A stretch of DNA of 64,000 nt from Parietaria judaica (taxonomy: Eukaryota > Streptophyta > Magnoliopsida > Rosales > Urticaceae), in contig OX940866.1 in assembly GCA_954871525.1 (NCBI GenBank), forward strand, positions 37,584,521 to 37,648,520. The letters are read 5' to 3'. Positions 25,808 through 39,693 of this stretch are shown here, one piece after another. Within the stretch, counting starts at the first letter, position 1, and every line of letters begins with the position of its first letter. The translations under genes were made by a program, and so were the position numbers. The notes under the pieces were generated by a model. The model was not told the origin of the DNA. It did no database searches and worked only from the letters and a program-made list of their open reading frames with translations.

Positions 25808-26835
25808 TTGAATATAACAAGAGTTCTCATGAAAAAATATGCAAGGATTAAATTGTTAACGAGAAATGCCATAGGAAATGTAGCATTTCTTCATCTTACA
25901 ATTTTTACAACTTTAAATTTCGAACCAATTGAAAAAATAATGATTTTAGGGCTAATACATTGGAATTTGAATATAACAAGAGTTCTCATGCAAAAATATG
26001 CAAGGATTAAATTGTTGACGAGAAATGCCATAGGAAATGCTATAGCATTTCCTATAGCATTTCTTTATTTTACAATTTTTACAACCTTAAATTTCGAACC
26101 AATTGAAAAAATAATGATTTTAGGGCTTATACATTGGAATTTGAATATAACAAGAGTTCTCATGCAAAAATATGCAAGGATTAAATTGTTGACGAGAAAT
26201 GCCATAGGAAATGCTATAGCATTTTCTATAGCATTTCTTTATTTTACAATTTTTACAACCTTAAATTTCGAACCAATTGAAAAAATAATGATTTTAGGGC
26301 TTATACATTGGAATTTGAATATAACAAGAGTTCTCATGCAAAAATATGCAAGGATTAAATTGTTGACGAGAAATGCCATAGGAAATGCTATAGCATTTTC
26401 TATAGCATTTCTTTATTTTACAATTTTTACAACCTTAAATTTCGAACCAATTGAAAAAATAATGATTTTAGGGCTTATACATTGGAATTTGAATATAACA
26501 AGAGTTCTCATGCAAAAATATGCAAGGATTAAATTGTTGACGAGAAATGCCATAGGAAATGCTATAGCATTTCCTATAGCATTTCTTTATTTTACATTTT
26601 TCACAACCTTAAATTTTGAACCAATTGAAAAAATAATGATTTTAGGGCTCATACATTGGAATTTTAATATTAAAAGCGTTCTCATGCAAACTATTCAAGG
26701 ATTAAATTGTTGACGAGAAATGCCATAGTAAATGCTATAGCATTTCCTATAGAATTTCTTTATTTTACATTTTTTACAACCTTAAATTTTGAACCAAATG
26801 AAAAAATAATGATTTTAGGGCTTATACATTGAAAT
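25808..26835 (+). repeat. HOR beta, 6-mer (1,028 bp)
   Basis: Beta mark, doubled type 7 monomer, 9b end. Private variant TTCATCTTAC in the short monomer. The terminal monomer has CATAGTAAATG near 26,726, shared with the monomer that precedes 19,975. Confidence 0.9.
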
Positions 26836-28906
26836 TTGAATATAACAAGAGTTCTCATGAAAAAATATGCAAGGATTAAATTGTTAACGAGAAATGCCAT
26901 AGGAAATGTAGCATTTCTTTATCTTACAATTTTTACAACTTTAAATTTCGAACCAATTGAAAAAATAATGATTTTAGGGCTTATACATTGGAATTTGAAT
27001 ATAACAAGAGTTCTCATGCAAAAATATGCAAGGATTAAATTGTTGACGAGAAATGCCATAGGAAATGCTATAGCATTTCCTATAGCATTTCTTTATTTTA
27101 CATTTTTTACAACCTTAAATTTCAAACCAATTGAAAAAATAATGATTTTAGGGCTTATACATTGGAATTTGAATATTACAAGCGTTCTCATGCAAAAATA
27201 TGCAAGGATTAAATTGTTGACGAGAAATGCCATAGGAAATGCTATAGCATTTCCTATAGCATTTCTTTATTTTACATTTTTTACAACCTTAAATTTCGAA
27301 CCAATTGAAAAAATAATGATTTTATGGCTTATACATTGGAATTTGAATATAACAAGAGTTCTCATGAAAAAATACGCAAGGATTAAATGGTTGACGAGAA
27401 ATGCCATAGGAAATTCTATAGCATTTCCTATAGCATTTCTTTATTTTACATTTTTTACAACCTTAAATTTCGAACCAATTGAAAAAATAATGATTTTAGG
27501 GCTTATACATTGGAATTTGAATATAACAAGAGTTCTCATGCAAAAATATGCAACGATTAAATTGTTGACGAGAAATGTCATAGGAAATGCTATAGCATTT
27601 CATATAGCATTTCTTTATTTTACATTTTTTACAACCTTAAATTTCAAACCAATTGAAAAAATAATGATTTTAGGGCTTATACATTGGAATTTGAATATTA
27701 CAAGCGTTCTCATGCAAAAATATGCAAGGATTAAATTGTTGACGAGAAATGCCATAGGAAATGCTATAGCATTTCCTATAGCATTTCTTTATTTTACATT
27801 TTTTACAACCTTAAATTTCGAACCAATTGAAAAAATAATGATTTTATGGCTTATACATTGGAATTTGAATATAACAAGAGTTCTCATGAAAAAATACGCA
27901 AGGATTAAATGGTTGACGAGAAATGCCATAGGAAATTCTATAGCATTTCCTATAGCATTTCTTTATTTTACATTTTTTACAACCTTAAATTTCGAACCAA
28001 TTGAAAAAATAATGATTTTAGGGCTTATACATTGGAATTTGAATATAACAAGAGTTCTCATGCAAAAATATGCAACGATTAAATTGTTGACGAGAAATGT
28101 CATAGGAAATGCTATAGCATTTCATATAGCATTTCTTTATTTTACAATTTTTACAACCTTAAATTTCGAACCAATTGAAAAAATAATGATTTTAGGGCTT
28201 ATACATTGGAATATGAATATAACAAGAGTTCTCATGCAAAAATATGCAAGGATTAAATTGTTGACGAGAAATGCCATAGGAAATGCTATAGCATTTCCTA
28301 TAGCATTTCTTTATTTTACAATTTTTACAACCTTAAATTTCGAACCAATTGAAAAAATAATGATTTTAGGGCTTATACATTGGAATTTGAATATAACAAG
28401 AGTTCTCATGCAAAAATATGCAAGGATTAAATTGTTGACGAGAAATGCCATAGGAAATGCTATAGCATTTTCTATAGCATTTCTTTATTTTACAATTTTT
28501 ACAACCTTAAATTTCGAACCAATTGAAAAAATAATGATTTTAGGGCTTATACATTGGAATTTGAATATAACAAGAGTTCTCATGCAAAAATATGCAAGGA
28601 TTAAATTGTTGACGATAAATGCCATAGGAAATGCTATAGCATTTCCTATAGCATTTCTTTATTTTACATTTTTTACGACCTTAAATTTTGAACCAATTGA
28701 AAAAATAATGATTTTAGGGCTCATACATTGGAATTTTAATATTACAAGCGTTCTTATGCAAACTATGCAAGGATTAAATTGTTGACGAGAAATTCCATAG
28801 GAAATGCTATAGCATTTCCTATAGAATTTCTTTATTTTACATTTTTTACAACCTTAAATTTTGAACCAATTGAAAAATAATGATTTTAGGGCTTATACAT
28901 TGAAAT
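26836..28906 (+). repeat. HOR alpha expanded to a 12-mer (2,071 bp)
   Basis: Order is 1-2-3-4-(5/2 hybrid)-3-4-5-6-7-8-9a. The hybrid monomer at about 27,530-27,660 has the TGCAACGATT, ATGTCATAGG and CATTTCATATAGC marks of type 5, then ACATTTTTTAC and TTTCAAACC of type 2. It records an unequal exchange that added three monomers. Confidence 0.9.
27601..27625 (+). other. Mapped crossover interval in a hybrid monomer
   Basis: The last type-5 mark (CATATAGC at 27,601) and the first type-2 mark (T at 27,625 in ACATTTTTTAC) bound the switch to about 24 bp. The interval starts in the right arm of the palindrome and ends at the T-rich tract after it. Confidence 0.75.
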
Positions 28907-29934
28907 TTGAATATAACAAGAGTTCTCATGAAAAAATATGCAAGGATTAAATTGTTAACGAGAAATGCCATAGGAAATGTAGCATTTCTTTATCTTACAA
29001 TTTTTACAACTTTAAATTTCGAACCAATTGAAAAAATAATGATTTTAGGGCTAATACATTGGAATTTGAATATAACAAGAGTTCTCATGCAAAAATATGC
29101 AAGGATTAAATTGTTGACGAGAAATGCCATAGGAAATGCTATAGCATTTCCTATAGCATTTCTTTATTTTACAATTTTTACAACCTTAAATTTCGAACCA
29201 ATTGAAAAAATAATGATTTTAGGGCTTATACATTGGAATTTGAATATAACAAGAGTTCTCATGCAAAAATATGCAAGGATTAAATTGTTGACGAGAAATG
29301 CCATAGGAAATGCTATAGCATTTTCTATAGCATTTCTTTATTTTACAATTTTTACAACCTTAAATTTCGAACCAATTGAAAAAATAATGATTTTAGGGCT
29401 TATACATTGGAATTTGAATATAACAAGAGTTCTCATGCAAAAATATGCAAGGATTAAATTGTTGACGAGAAATGCCATAGGAAATGCTATAGCATTTTCT
29501 ATAGCATTTCTTTATTTTACAATTTTTACAACCTTAAATTTCGAACCAATTGAAAAAATAATGATTTTAGGGCTTATACATTGGAATTTGAATATAACAA
29601 GAGTTCTCATGCAAAAATATGCAAGGATTAAATTGTTGACGAGAAATGCCATAGGAAATGCTATAGCATTTCCTATAGCATTTCTTTATTTTACATTTTT
29701 CACAACCTTAAATTTTGAACCAATTGAAAAAATAATGATTTTAGGGCTCATACATTGGAATTTTAATATTAAAAGCGTTCTCATGCAAACTATTCAAGGA
29801 TTAAATTGTTGACGAGAAATGCCATAGGAAATGCTATAGCATTTCCTATAGAATTTCTTTATTTTACATTTTTTACAACCTTAAATTTTGAACCAAATGA
29901 AAAAATAATGATTTTAGGGCTTATACATTGAAAT
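28907..29934 (+). repeat. HOR beta, 6-mer (1,028 bp)
   Basis: Beta mark, doubled type 7 monomer and 9b end, with the same monomer order as 25,808-26,835. Confidence 0.9.
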
Positions 29935-31483
29935 TTGAATATAACAAGAGTTCTCATGAAAAAATATGCAAGGATTAAATTGTTAACGAGAAATGCCATA
30001 GGAAATGTAGCATTTCTTTATCTTACAATTTTTACAACTTTAAATTTCGAACCAATTGAAAAAATAATGATTTTAGGGCTTATACATTGGAATTTGAATA
30101 TAACAAGAGTTCTCATGCAAAAATATGCAAGGATTAAATTGTTGACGAGAAATGCCATAGGAAATGCTATAGCATTTCCTATAGCATTTCTTTATTTTAC
30201 ATTTTTTACAACCTTAAATTTCAAACCAATTGAAAAAATAATGATTTTAGGGCTTATACATTGGAATTTGAATATTACAAGCGTTCTCATGCAAAAATAT
30301 GCAAGGATTAAATTGTTGACGAGAAATGCCATAGGAAATGCTATAGCATTTCCTATAGCATTTCTTTATTTTACATTTTTTACAACCTTAAATTTCGAAC
30401 CAATTGAAAAAATAATGATTTTATGGCTTATACATTGGAATTTGAATATAACAAGAGTTCTCATGAAAAAATACGCAAGGATTAAATGGTTGACGAGAAA
30501 TGCCATAGGAAATGCTATAGCATTTCCTATAGCATTTCTTTATTTTACATTTTTTACAACCTTAAATTTCGAACCAATTGAAAAAATAATGATTTTAGGG
30601 CTTATACATTGGAATTTGAATATAACAAGAGTTCTCATGCAAAAATATGCAACGATTAAATTGTTGACGAGAAATGTCATAGGAAATGCTATAGCATTTC
30701 ATATAGCATTTCTTTATTTTACAATTTTTACAACCTTAAATTTCGAACCAATTGAAAAAATAATGATTTTAGGGCTTATACATTGGAATATGAATATAAC
30801 AAGAGTTCTCATGCAAAAATATGCAAGGATTAAATTGTTGACGAGAAATGCCATAGGAAATGCTATAGCATTTCCTATAGCATTTCTTTATTTTACAATT
30901 TTTACAACCTTAAATTTCGAACCAATTGAAAAAATAATGATTTTAGGGCTTATACATTGGAATTTGAATATAACAAGAGTTCTCATGCAAAAATATGCAA
31001 GGATTAAATTGTTGACGAGAAATGCCATAGGAAATGCTATAGCATTTTCTATAGCATTTCTTTATTTTACAATTTTTACAACCTTAAATTTCGAACCAAT
31101 TGAAAAAATAATGATTTTAGGGCTTATACATTGGAATTTGAATATAACAAGAGTTCTCATGCAAAAATATGCAAGGATTAAATTGTTGACGATAAATGCC
31201 ATAGGAAATGCTATAGCATTTCCTATAGCATTTCTTTATTTTACATTTTTTACGACCTTAAATTTTGAACCAATTGAAAAAATAATGATTTTAGGGCTCA
31301 TACATTGGAATTTTAATATTACAAGCGTTCTTATGCAAACTATGCAAGGATTAAATTGTTGACGAGAAATTCCATAGGAAATGCTATAGCATTTCCTATA
31401 GAATTTCTTTATTTTACATTTTTTACAACCTTAAATTTTGAACCAATTGAAAAATAATGATTTTAGGGCTTATACATTGAAAT
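29935..31483 (+). repeat. HOR alpha, 9-mer (1,549 bp)
   Basis: Complete order 1-9, alpha mark, 9a end. Monomer 4 has GGAAATGCTATAGC where most alpha units have GGAAATTCTATAGC, so its palindrome is intact. Confidence 0.9.
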
Positions 31484-33365
31484 TTGAATATAACAAGAGT
31501 TCTCATGAAAAAATATGCAAGGATTAAATTGTTAACGAGAAATGCCATAGGAAATGTAGCATTTCTTTATCTTACAATTTTTACAACTTTAAATTTCGAA
31601 CCAATTGAAAAAATAATGATTTTAGGGCTAATACATTGGAATTTGAATATAACAAGAGTTCTCATGCAAAAATATGCAAGGATTAAATTGTTGACGAGAA
31701 ATGCCATAGGAAATGCTATAGCATTTCCTATAGCATTTCTTTATTTTACAATTTTTACAACCTTAAATTTCGAACCAATTGAAAAAATAATGATTTTAGG
31801 GCTTATACATTGGAATTTGAATATAACAAGAGTTCTCATGCAAAAATATGCAAGGATTAAATTGTTGACGAGAAATGCCATAGGAAATGCTATAGCATTT
31901 TCTATAGCATTTCTTTATTTTACAATTTTTACAACCTTAAATTTCGAACCAATTGAAAAAATAATGATTTTAGGGCTTATACATTGGAATTTGAATATAA
32001 CAAGAGTTCTCATGCAAAAATATGCAAGGATTAAATTGTTGACGAGAAATGCCATAGGAAATGCTATAGCATTTCCTATAGCATTTCTTTATTTTACAAT
32101 TTTTACAACCTTAAATTTCGAACCAATTGAAAAAATAATGATTTTAGGGCTTATACATTGGAATTTGAATATAACAAGAGTTCTCATGCAAAAATATGCA
32201 AGGATTAAATTGTTGACGAGAAATGCCATAGGAAATGCTATAGCATTTTCTATAGCATTTCTTTATTTTACAATTTTTACAACCTTAAATTTCGAACCAA
32301 TTGAAAAAATAATGATTTTAGGGCTTATACATTGGAATTTGAATATAACAAGAGTTCTCATGCAAAAATATGCAAGGATTAAATTGTTGACGATAAATGC
32401 CATAGGAAATGCTATAGCATTTCCTATAGCATTTCTTTATTTTACATTTTTTACGACCTTAAATTTTGAACCAATTGAAAAAATAATGATTTTAGGGCTT
32501 ATACATTGGAATTTGAATATAACAAGAGTTCTCATGAAAAAATATGCAAGGATTAAATTGTTAACGAGAAATGCCATAGGAAATGTAGCATTTCTTTATC
32601 TTACAATTTTTACAACTTTAAATTTCGAACCAATTGAAAAAATAATGATTTTAGGGCTAATACATTGGAATTTGAATATAACAAGAGTTCTCATGCAAAA
32701 ATATGCAAGGATTAAATTGTTGACGAGAAATGCCATAGGAAATGCTATAGCATTTCCTATAGCATTTCTTTATTTTACAATTTTTACAACCTTAAATTTC
32801 GAACCAATTGAAAAAATAATGATTTTAGGGCTTATACATTGGAATTTGAATATAACAAGAGTTCTCATGCAAAAATATGCAAGGATTAAATTGTTGACGA
32901 GAAATGCCATAGGAAATGCTATAGCATTTTCTATAGCATTTCTTTATTTTACAATTTTTACAACCTTAAATTTCGAACCAATTGAAAAAATAATGATTTT
33001 AGGGCTTATACATTGGAATTTGAATATAACAAGAGTTCTCATGCAAAAATATGCAAGGATTAAATTGTTGACGAGAAATGCCATAGGAAATGCTATAGCA
33101 TTTCCTATAGCATTTCTTTATTTTACATTTTTCACAACCTTAAATTTTGAACCAATTGAAAAAATAATGATTTTAGGGCTCATACATTGGAATTTTAATA
33201 TTAAAAGCGTTCTCATGCAAACTATTCAAGGATTAAATTGTTGACGAGAAATGCCATAGGAAATGCTAGCATTTCCTATAGAATTTCTTTATTTTACATT
33301 TTTTACAACCTTAAATTTTGAACCAAATGAAAAAAATAATGATTTTAGGGCTTATACATTGAAAT
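31484..33365 (+). repeat. HOR beta fused as 6 + 5 monomers (1,882 bp)
   Basis: After monomer 8 (GACGATAAATGCC, TTTACGACCTT) the expected frame-breaking type 9 monomer is missing. A short monomer follows directly at 32,513, preceded by ACATTGGAATTTG instead of ACATTGAAATTTG. Both halves carry the beta mark. The missing terminal monomer lets one open frame span 586 codons. Confidence 0.85.
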
Positions 33366-34217
33366 TTGAATATAACAAGAGTTCTCATGAAAAAATATGC
33401 AAGGATTAAATTGTTAACGAGAAATGCCATAGGAAATGTAGCATTTCTTTATCTTACAATTTTTACAACTTTAAATTTCGAACCAATTGAAAAAATAATG
33501 ATTTTAGGGCTAATACATTGGAATTTGAATATAACAAGAGTTCTCATGCAAAAATATGCAAGGATTAAATTGTTGACGAGAAATGCCATAGGAAATGCTA
33601 TAGCATTTCCTATAGCATTTCTTTATTTTACAATTTTTACAACCTTAAATTTCGAACCAATTGAAAAAATAATGATTTTAGGGCTTATACATTGGAATTT
33701 GAATATAACAAGAGTTCTCATGCAAAAATATGCAAGGATTAAATTGTTGACGAGAAATGCCATAGGAAATGCTATAGCATTTTCTATAGCATTTCTTTAT
33801 TTTACAATTTTTACAACCTTAAATTTCGAACCAATTGAAAAAATAATGATTTTAGGGCTTATACATTGGAATTTGAATATAACAAGAGTTCTCATGCAAA
33901 AATATGCAAGGATTAAATTGTTGACGAGAAATGCCATAGGAAATGCTATAGCATTTCCTATAGCATTTCTTTATTTTACATTTTTCACAACCTTAAATTT
34001 TGAACCAATTGAAAAAATAATGATTTTAGGGCTCATACATTGGAATTTTAATATTAAAAGCGTTCTCATGCAAACTATTCAAGGATTAAATTGTTGACGA
34101 GAAATGCCATAGGAAATGCTAGCATTTCCTATAGAATTTCTTTATTTTACATTTTTTACAACCTTAAATTTTGAACCAAATGAAAAAATAATGATTTTAG
34201 GGCTTATACATTGAAAT
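33366..34217 (+). repeat. HOR beta, 5-mer (852 bp)
   Basis: Beta mark and 9b end. The monomers just before 33,366 and just before 34,218 both carry the 6-bp palindrome centre GCTAGC, which is unusual in this block. Confidence 0.85.
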
Positions 34218-35593
34218 TTGAATATAACAAGAGTTCTCATGAAAAAATATGCAAGGATTAAATTGTTAACGAGAAATGCCATAGGAAATGTAGCATTTCT
34301 TTATCTTACAATTTTTACAACTTTAAATTTCGAACCAATTGAAAAAATAATGATTTTAGGGCTTATACATTGGAATTTGAATATAACAAGAGTTCTCATG
34401 CAAAAATATGCAAGGATTAAATTGTTGACGAGAAATGCCATAGGAAATGCTATAGCATTTCCTATAGCATTTCTTTATTTTACATTTTTTACAACCTTAA
34501 ATTTCAAACCAATTGAAAAAATAATGATTTTAGGGCTTATACATTGGAATTTGAATATTACAAGCGTTCTCATGCAAAAATATGCAAGGATTAAATTGTT
34601 GACGAGAAATGCCATAGGAAATGCTATAGCATTTCCTATAGCATTTCTTTATTTTACATTTTTTACAACCTTAAATTTCGAACCAATTGAAAAAATAATG
34701 ATTTTATGGCTTATACATTGGAATTTGAATATAACAAGAGTTCTCATGAAAAAATACGCAAGGATTAAATGGTTGACGAGAAATGCCATAGGAAATTCTA
34801 TAGCATTTCCTATAGCATTTCTTTATTTTACATTTTTTACAACCTTAAATTTCGAACCAATTGAAAAAATAATGATTTTAGGGCTTATACATTGGAATTT
34901 GAATATAACAAGAGTTCTCATGCAAAAATATGCAACGATTAAATTGTTGACGAGAAATGTCATAGGAAATGCTATAGCATTTCATATAGCATTTCTTTAT
35001 TTTACAATTTTTACAACCTTAAATTTCGAACCAATTGAAAAAATAATGATTTTAGGGCTTATACATTGGAATATGAATATAACAAGAGTTCTCATGCAAA
35101 AATATGCAAGGATTAAATTGTTGACGAGAAATGCCATAGGAAATGCTATAGCATTTCCTATAGCATTTCTTTATTTTACAATTTTTACAACCTTAAATTT
35201 CGAACCAATTGAAAAAATAATGATTTTAGGGCTTATACATTGGAATTTGAATATAACAAGAGTTCTCATGCAAAAATATGCAAGGATTAAATTGTTGACG
35301 AGAAATGCCATAGGAAATGCTATAGCATTTCCTATGGCATTTCTTTATTTTACATTTTTCACAACCTTAAATTTTGAACCAATTGAAAAAATAATGATTT
35401 TAGGGCTCATACATTGGAATTTTAATATTAAAAGCGTTCTCATGCAAACTATTCAAGGATTAAATTGTTGACGAGAAATGCCATAGGAAATGCTATAGCA
35501 TTTCCTATAGAATTTCTTTATTTTACATTTTTTACAACCTTAAATTTTGAACCAAATGAAAAAATAATGATTTTAGGGCTTATACATTGAAAT
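34218..35593 (+). repeat. Hybrid alpha/beta HOR, 8-mer (1,376 bp)
   Basis: Opens with the alpha mark and monomers 2-6 of the 9-mer, but ends with ATTTTTCACAACC and type 9b of beta. The seventh monomer carries a perfect 42-bp palindrome (CCTATGGCATTTC). Confidence 0.85.
35302..35343. repeat. Perfect 42-bp palindrome
   Basis: CCTATGGCATTTC replaces CCTATAGCATTTC, so the one mismatched pair becomes C-G and all 21 pairs match. A second perfect copy lies at 61,164-61,205. Confidence 0.95.
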
Positions 35594-37116
35594 TTGAATA
35601 TAACAAGAGTTCTCATGAAAAAATATGCAAGGATTAAATTGTTAACGAGAAATGCCATAGGAAATGTAGCATTTCTTTATCTTACAATTTTTACAACTTT
35701 AAATTTCGAACCAATTGAAAAAATAATGATTTTAGGGCTTATACATTGGAATTTGAATATAACAAGAGTTCACATGCAAAAATATGCAAGGATTAAATTG
35801 TTGACGAGAAATGCCATAGGAAATGCTATAGCATTTCCTATAGCATTTCTTTATTTTACATTTTTTACAACCTTAAATTTCAAACCAATTGAAAAAATAA
35901 TGATTTTAGGGCTTATACATTGGAATTTGAATATTACAAGCGTTCTCATGCAAAAATATGCAAGGATTAAATTGTTGACGAGAAATGCCATAGGAAATGC
36001 TATAGAATTTCCTATAGCATTTCTTTATTTTACATTTTTTACAACCTTAAATTTCGAACCAATTGAAAAAATAATGATTTTATGGCTTATACATTGGAAT
36101 TTGAATATAACAAGAGTTCTCATGAAAAAATACGCAAGGATTAAATGGTTGACGAGAAATGCCATAGGAAATTCTATAGCATTTCCTATAGCATTTCTTT
36201 ATTTTACATTTTTTACAACCTTAAATTTCGAACCAATTGAAAAAATAATGATTTTAGGGCTTATACATTGGAATTTGAATATAACAAGAGTTCTCATGCA
36301 AAAATATGCAACGATTAAATTGTTGACGAGAAATGTCATAGGAAATGCTATAGCATTTCATATAGCATTTCTTTATTTTACAATTTTTACAACCTTAAAT
36401 TTCGAACCAATTGAAAAAATAATGATTTTAGGGCTTATACATTGGAATATGAATATAACAAGAGTTCTCATGCAAAAATATGCAAGGATTAAATTGTTGA
36501 CGAGAAATGCCAGCATTTCTTTATTTTACAATTTTTACAACCTTAAATTTCGAACCAATTGAAAAAATAATGATTTTAGGGCTTATACATTGGAATTTGA
36601 ATATAACAAGAGTTCTCATGCAAAAATATGCAAGGATTAAATTGTTGACGAGAAATGCCATAGGAAATGCTATAGCATTTTCTATAGCATTTCTTTATTT
36701 TACAATTTTTACAACCTTAAATTTCGAACCAATTGAAAAAATAATGATTTTAGGGCTTATACATTGGAATTTGAATATAACAAGAGTTCTCATGCAAAAA
36801 TATGCAAGGATTAAATTGTTGACGATAAATGCCATAGGAAATGCTATAGCATTTCCTATAGCATTTCTTTATTTTACATTTTTTACGACCTTAAATTTTG
36901 AACCAATTGAAAAAATAATGATTTTAGGGCTCATACATTGGAATTTTAATATTACAAGCGTTCTTATGCAAACTATGCAAGGATTAAATTGTTGACGAGA
37001 AATTCCATAGGAAATGCTATAGCATTTCCTATAGAATTTCTTTATTTTACATTTTTTACAACCTTAAATTTTGAACCAATTGAAAAATAATGATTTTAGG
37101 GCTTATACATTGAAAT
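35594..37116 (+). repeat. HOR alpha, 9-mer with 26-bp deletion (1,523 bp)
   Basis: Order 1-9 with alpha mark and 9a end. It is 26 bp shorter than its sisters because monomer 6 has lost its palindrome core at 36,511. It shares AGAGTTCACATGC with 22,378 and has private GCTATAGAATTTCC in monomer 3. Confidence 0.9.
36504..36519 (+). other. Exact excision of the 26-bp palindrome core
   Basis: GAAATGCC is joined directly to AGCATTTC. Compared with the consensus, exactly the 26-bp perfect palindrome is missing and nothing else (a 1-bp shift is indistinguishable because of a repeated A). The frame breaks here. Confidence 0.92.
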
Positions 37117-38144
37117 TTGAATATAACAAGAGTTCTCATGAAAAAATATGCAAGGATTAAATTGTTAACGAGAAATGCCATAGGAAATGTAGCATTTCTT
37201 TATCTTACAATTTTTACAACTTTAAATTTCGAACCAATTGAAAAAATAATGATTTTAGGGCTAATACATTGGAATTTGAATATAACAAGAGTTCTCATGC
37301 AAAAATATGCAAGGATTAAATTGTTGACGAGAAATGCCATAGGAAATGCTATAGCATTTCCTATAGCATTTCTTTATTTTACAATTTTTACAACCTTAAA
37401 TTTCGAACCAATTGAAAAAATAATGATTTTAGGGCTTATACATTGGAATTTGAATATAACAAGAGTTCTCATGCAAAAATATGCAAGGATTAAATTGTTG
37501 ACGAGAAATGCCATAGGAAATGCTATAGCATTTTCTATAGCATTTCTTTATTTTACAATTTTTACAACCTTAAATTTCGAACCAATTGAAAAAATAATGA
37601 TTTTAGGGCTTATACATTGGAATTTGAATATAACAAGAGTTCTCATGCAAAAATATGCAAGGATTAAATTGTTGACGAGAAATGTCATAGGAAATGCTAT
37701 AGCATTTTCTATAGCATTTCTTTATTTTACAATTTTTACAACCTTAAATTTCGAACCAATTGAAAAAATAATGATTTTAGGGCTTATACATTGGAATTTG
37801 AATATAACAAGAGTTCTCATGCAAAAATATGCAAGGATTAAATTGTTGACGAGAAATGCCATAGGAAATGCTATAGCATTTCCTATAGCATTTCTTTATT
37901 TTACATTTTTCACAACCTTAAATTTTGAACCAATTGAAAAAATAATGATTTTAGGGCTCATACATTGGAATTTTAATATTAAAAGCGTTCTCATGCAAAC
38001 TATTCAAGGATTAAATTGTTGACGAGAAATGCCATAGGAAATGCTATAGCATTTCCTATAGAATTTCTTTATTTTACATTTTTTACAACCTTAAATTTTG
38101 AACCAAATGAAAAAATAATGATTTTAGGGCTTATACATTGAAAT
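37117..38144 (+). repeat. HOR beta, 6-mer (1,028 bp)
   Basis: Beta mark, doubled type 7 monomer, 9b end. The second type 7 copy has ATGTCATAGG at about 37,683, otherwise typical of monomer 5. Confidence 0.9.
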
Positions 38145-39693
38145 TTGAATATAACAAGAGTTCTCATGAAAAAATATGCAAGGATTAAATTGTTAACGAG
38201 AAATGCCATAGGAAATGTAGCATTTCTTTATCTTACAATTTTTACAACTTTAAATTTCGAACCAATTGAAAAAATAATGATTTTAGGGCTTATACATTGG
38301 AATTTGAATATAACAAGAGTTCTCATGCAAAAATATGCAAGGATTAAATTGTTGACGAGAAATGCCATAGGAAATGCTATAGCATTTCCTATAGCATTTC
38401 TTTATTTTACATTTTTTACAACCTTAAATTTCAAACCAATTGAAAAAATAATGATTTTAGGGCTTATACATTGGAATTTGAATATTACAAGCGTTCTCAT
38501 GCAAAAATATGCAAGGATTAAATTGTTGACGAGAAATGCCATAGGAAATGCTATAGCATTTCCTATAGCATTTCTTTATTTTACATTTTTTACAACCTTA
38601 AATTTCGAACCAATTGAAAAAATAATGATTTTATGGCTTATACATTGGAATTTGAATATAACAAGAGTTCTCATGAAAAAATACGCAAGGATTAAATGGT
38701 TGACGAGAAATGCCATAGGAAATTCTATAGCATTTCCTATAGCATTTCTTTATTTTACATTTTTTACAACCTTAAATTTCGAACCAATTGAAAAAATAAT
38801 GATTTTAGGGCTTATACATTGGAATTTGAATATAACAAGAGTTCTCATGCAAAAATATGCAACGATTAAATTGTTGACGAGAAATGTCATAGGAAATGCT
38901 ATAGCATTTCATATAGCATTTCTTTATTTTACAATTTTTACAACCTTAAATTTCGAACCAATTGAAAAAATAATGATTTTAGGGCTTATACATTGGAATA
39001 TGAATATAACAAGAGTTCTCATGCAAAAATATGCAAGGATTAAATTGTTGACGAGAAATGCCATAGGAAATGCTATAGCATTTCCTATAGCATTTCTTTA
39101 TTTTACAATTTTTACAACCTTAAATTTCGAACCAATTGAAAAAATAATGATTTTAGGGCTTATACATTGGAATTTGAATATAACAAGAGTTCTCATGCAA
39201 AAATATGCAAGGATTAAATTGTTGACGAGAAATGCCATAGGAAATGCTATAGCATTTTCTATAGCATTTCTTTATTTTACAATTTTTACAACCTTAAATT
39301 TCGAACCAATTGAAAAAATAATGATTTTAGGGCTTATACATTGGAATTTGAATATAACAAGAGTTCTCATGCAAAAATATGCAAGGATTAAATTGTTGAC
39401 GATAAATGCCATAGGAAATGCTATAGCATTTCCTATAGCATTTCTTTATTTTACATTTTTTACGACCTTAAATTTTGAACCAATTGAAAAAATAATGATT
39501 TTAGGGCTCATACATTGGAATTTTAATATTACAAGCGTTCTTATGCAAACTATGCAAGGATTAAATTGTTGACGAGAAATTCCATAGGAAATGCTATAGC
39601 ATTTCCTATAGAATTTCTTTATTTTACATTTTTTACAACCTTAAATTTTGAACCAATTGAAAAATAATGATTTTAGGGCTTATACATTGAAAT
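38145..39693 (+). repeat. HOR alpha, 9-mer (1,549 bp)
   Basis: Complete order 1-9 with alpha mark and 9a end; a clean reference copy of the unit. Confidence 0.9.
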
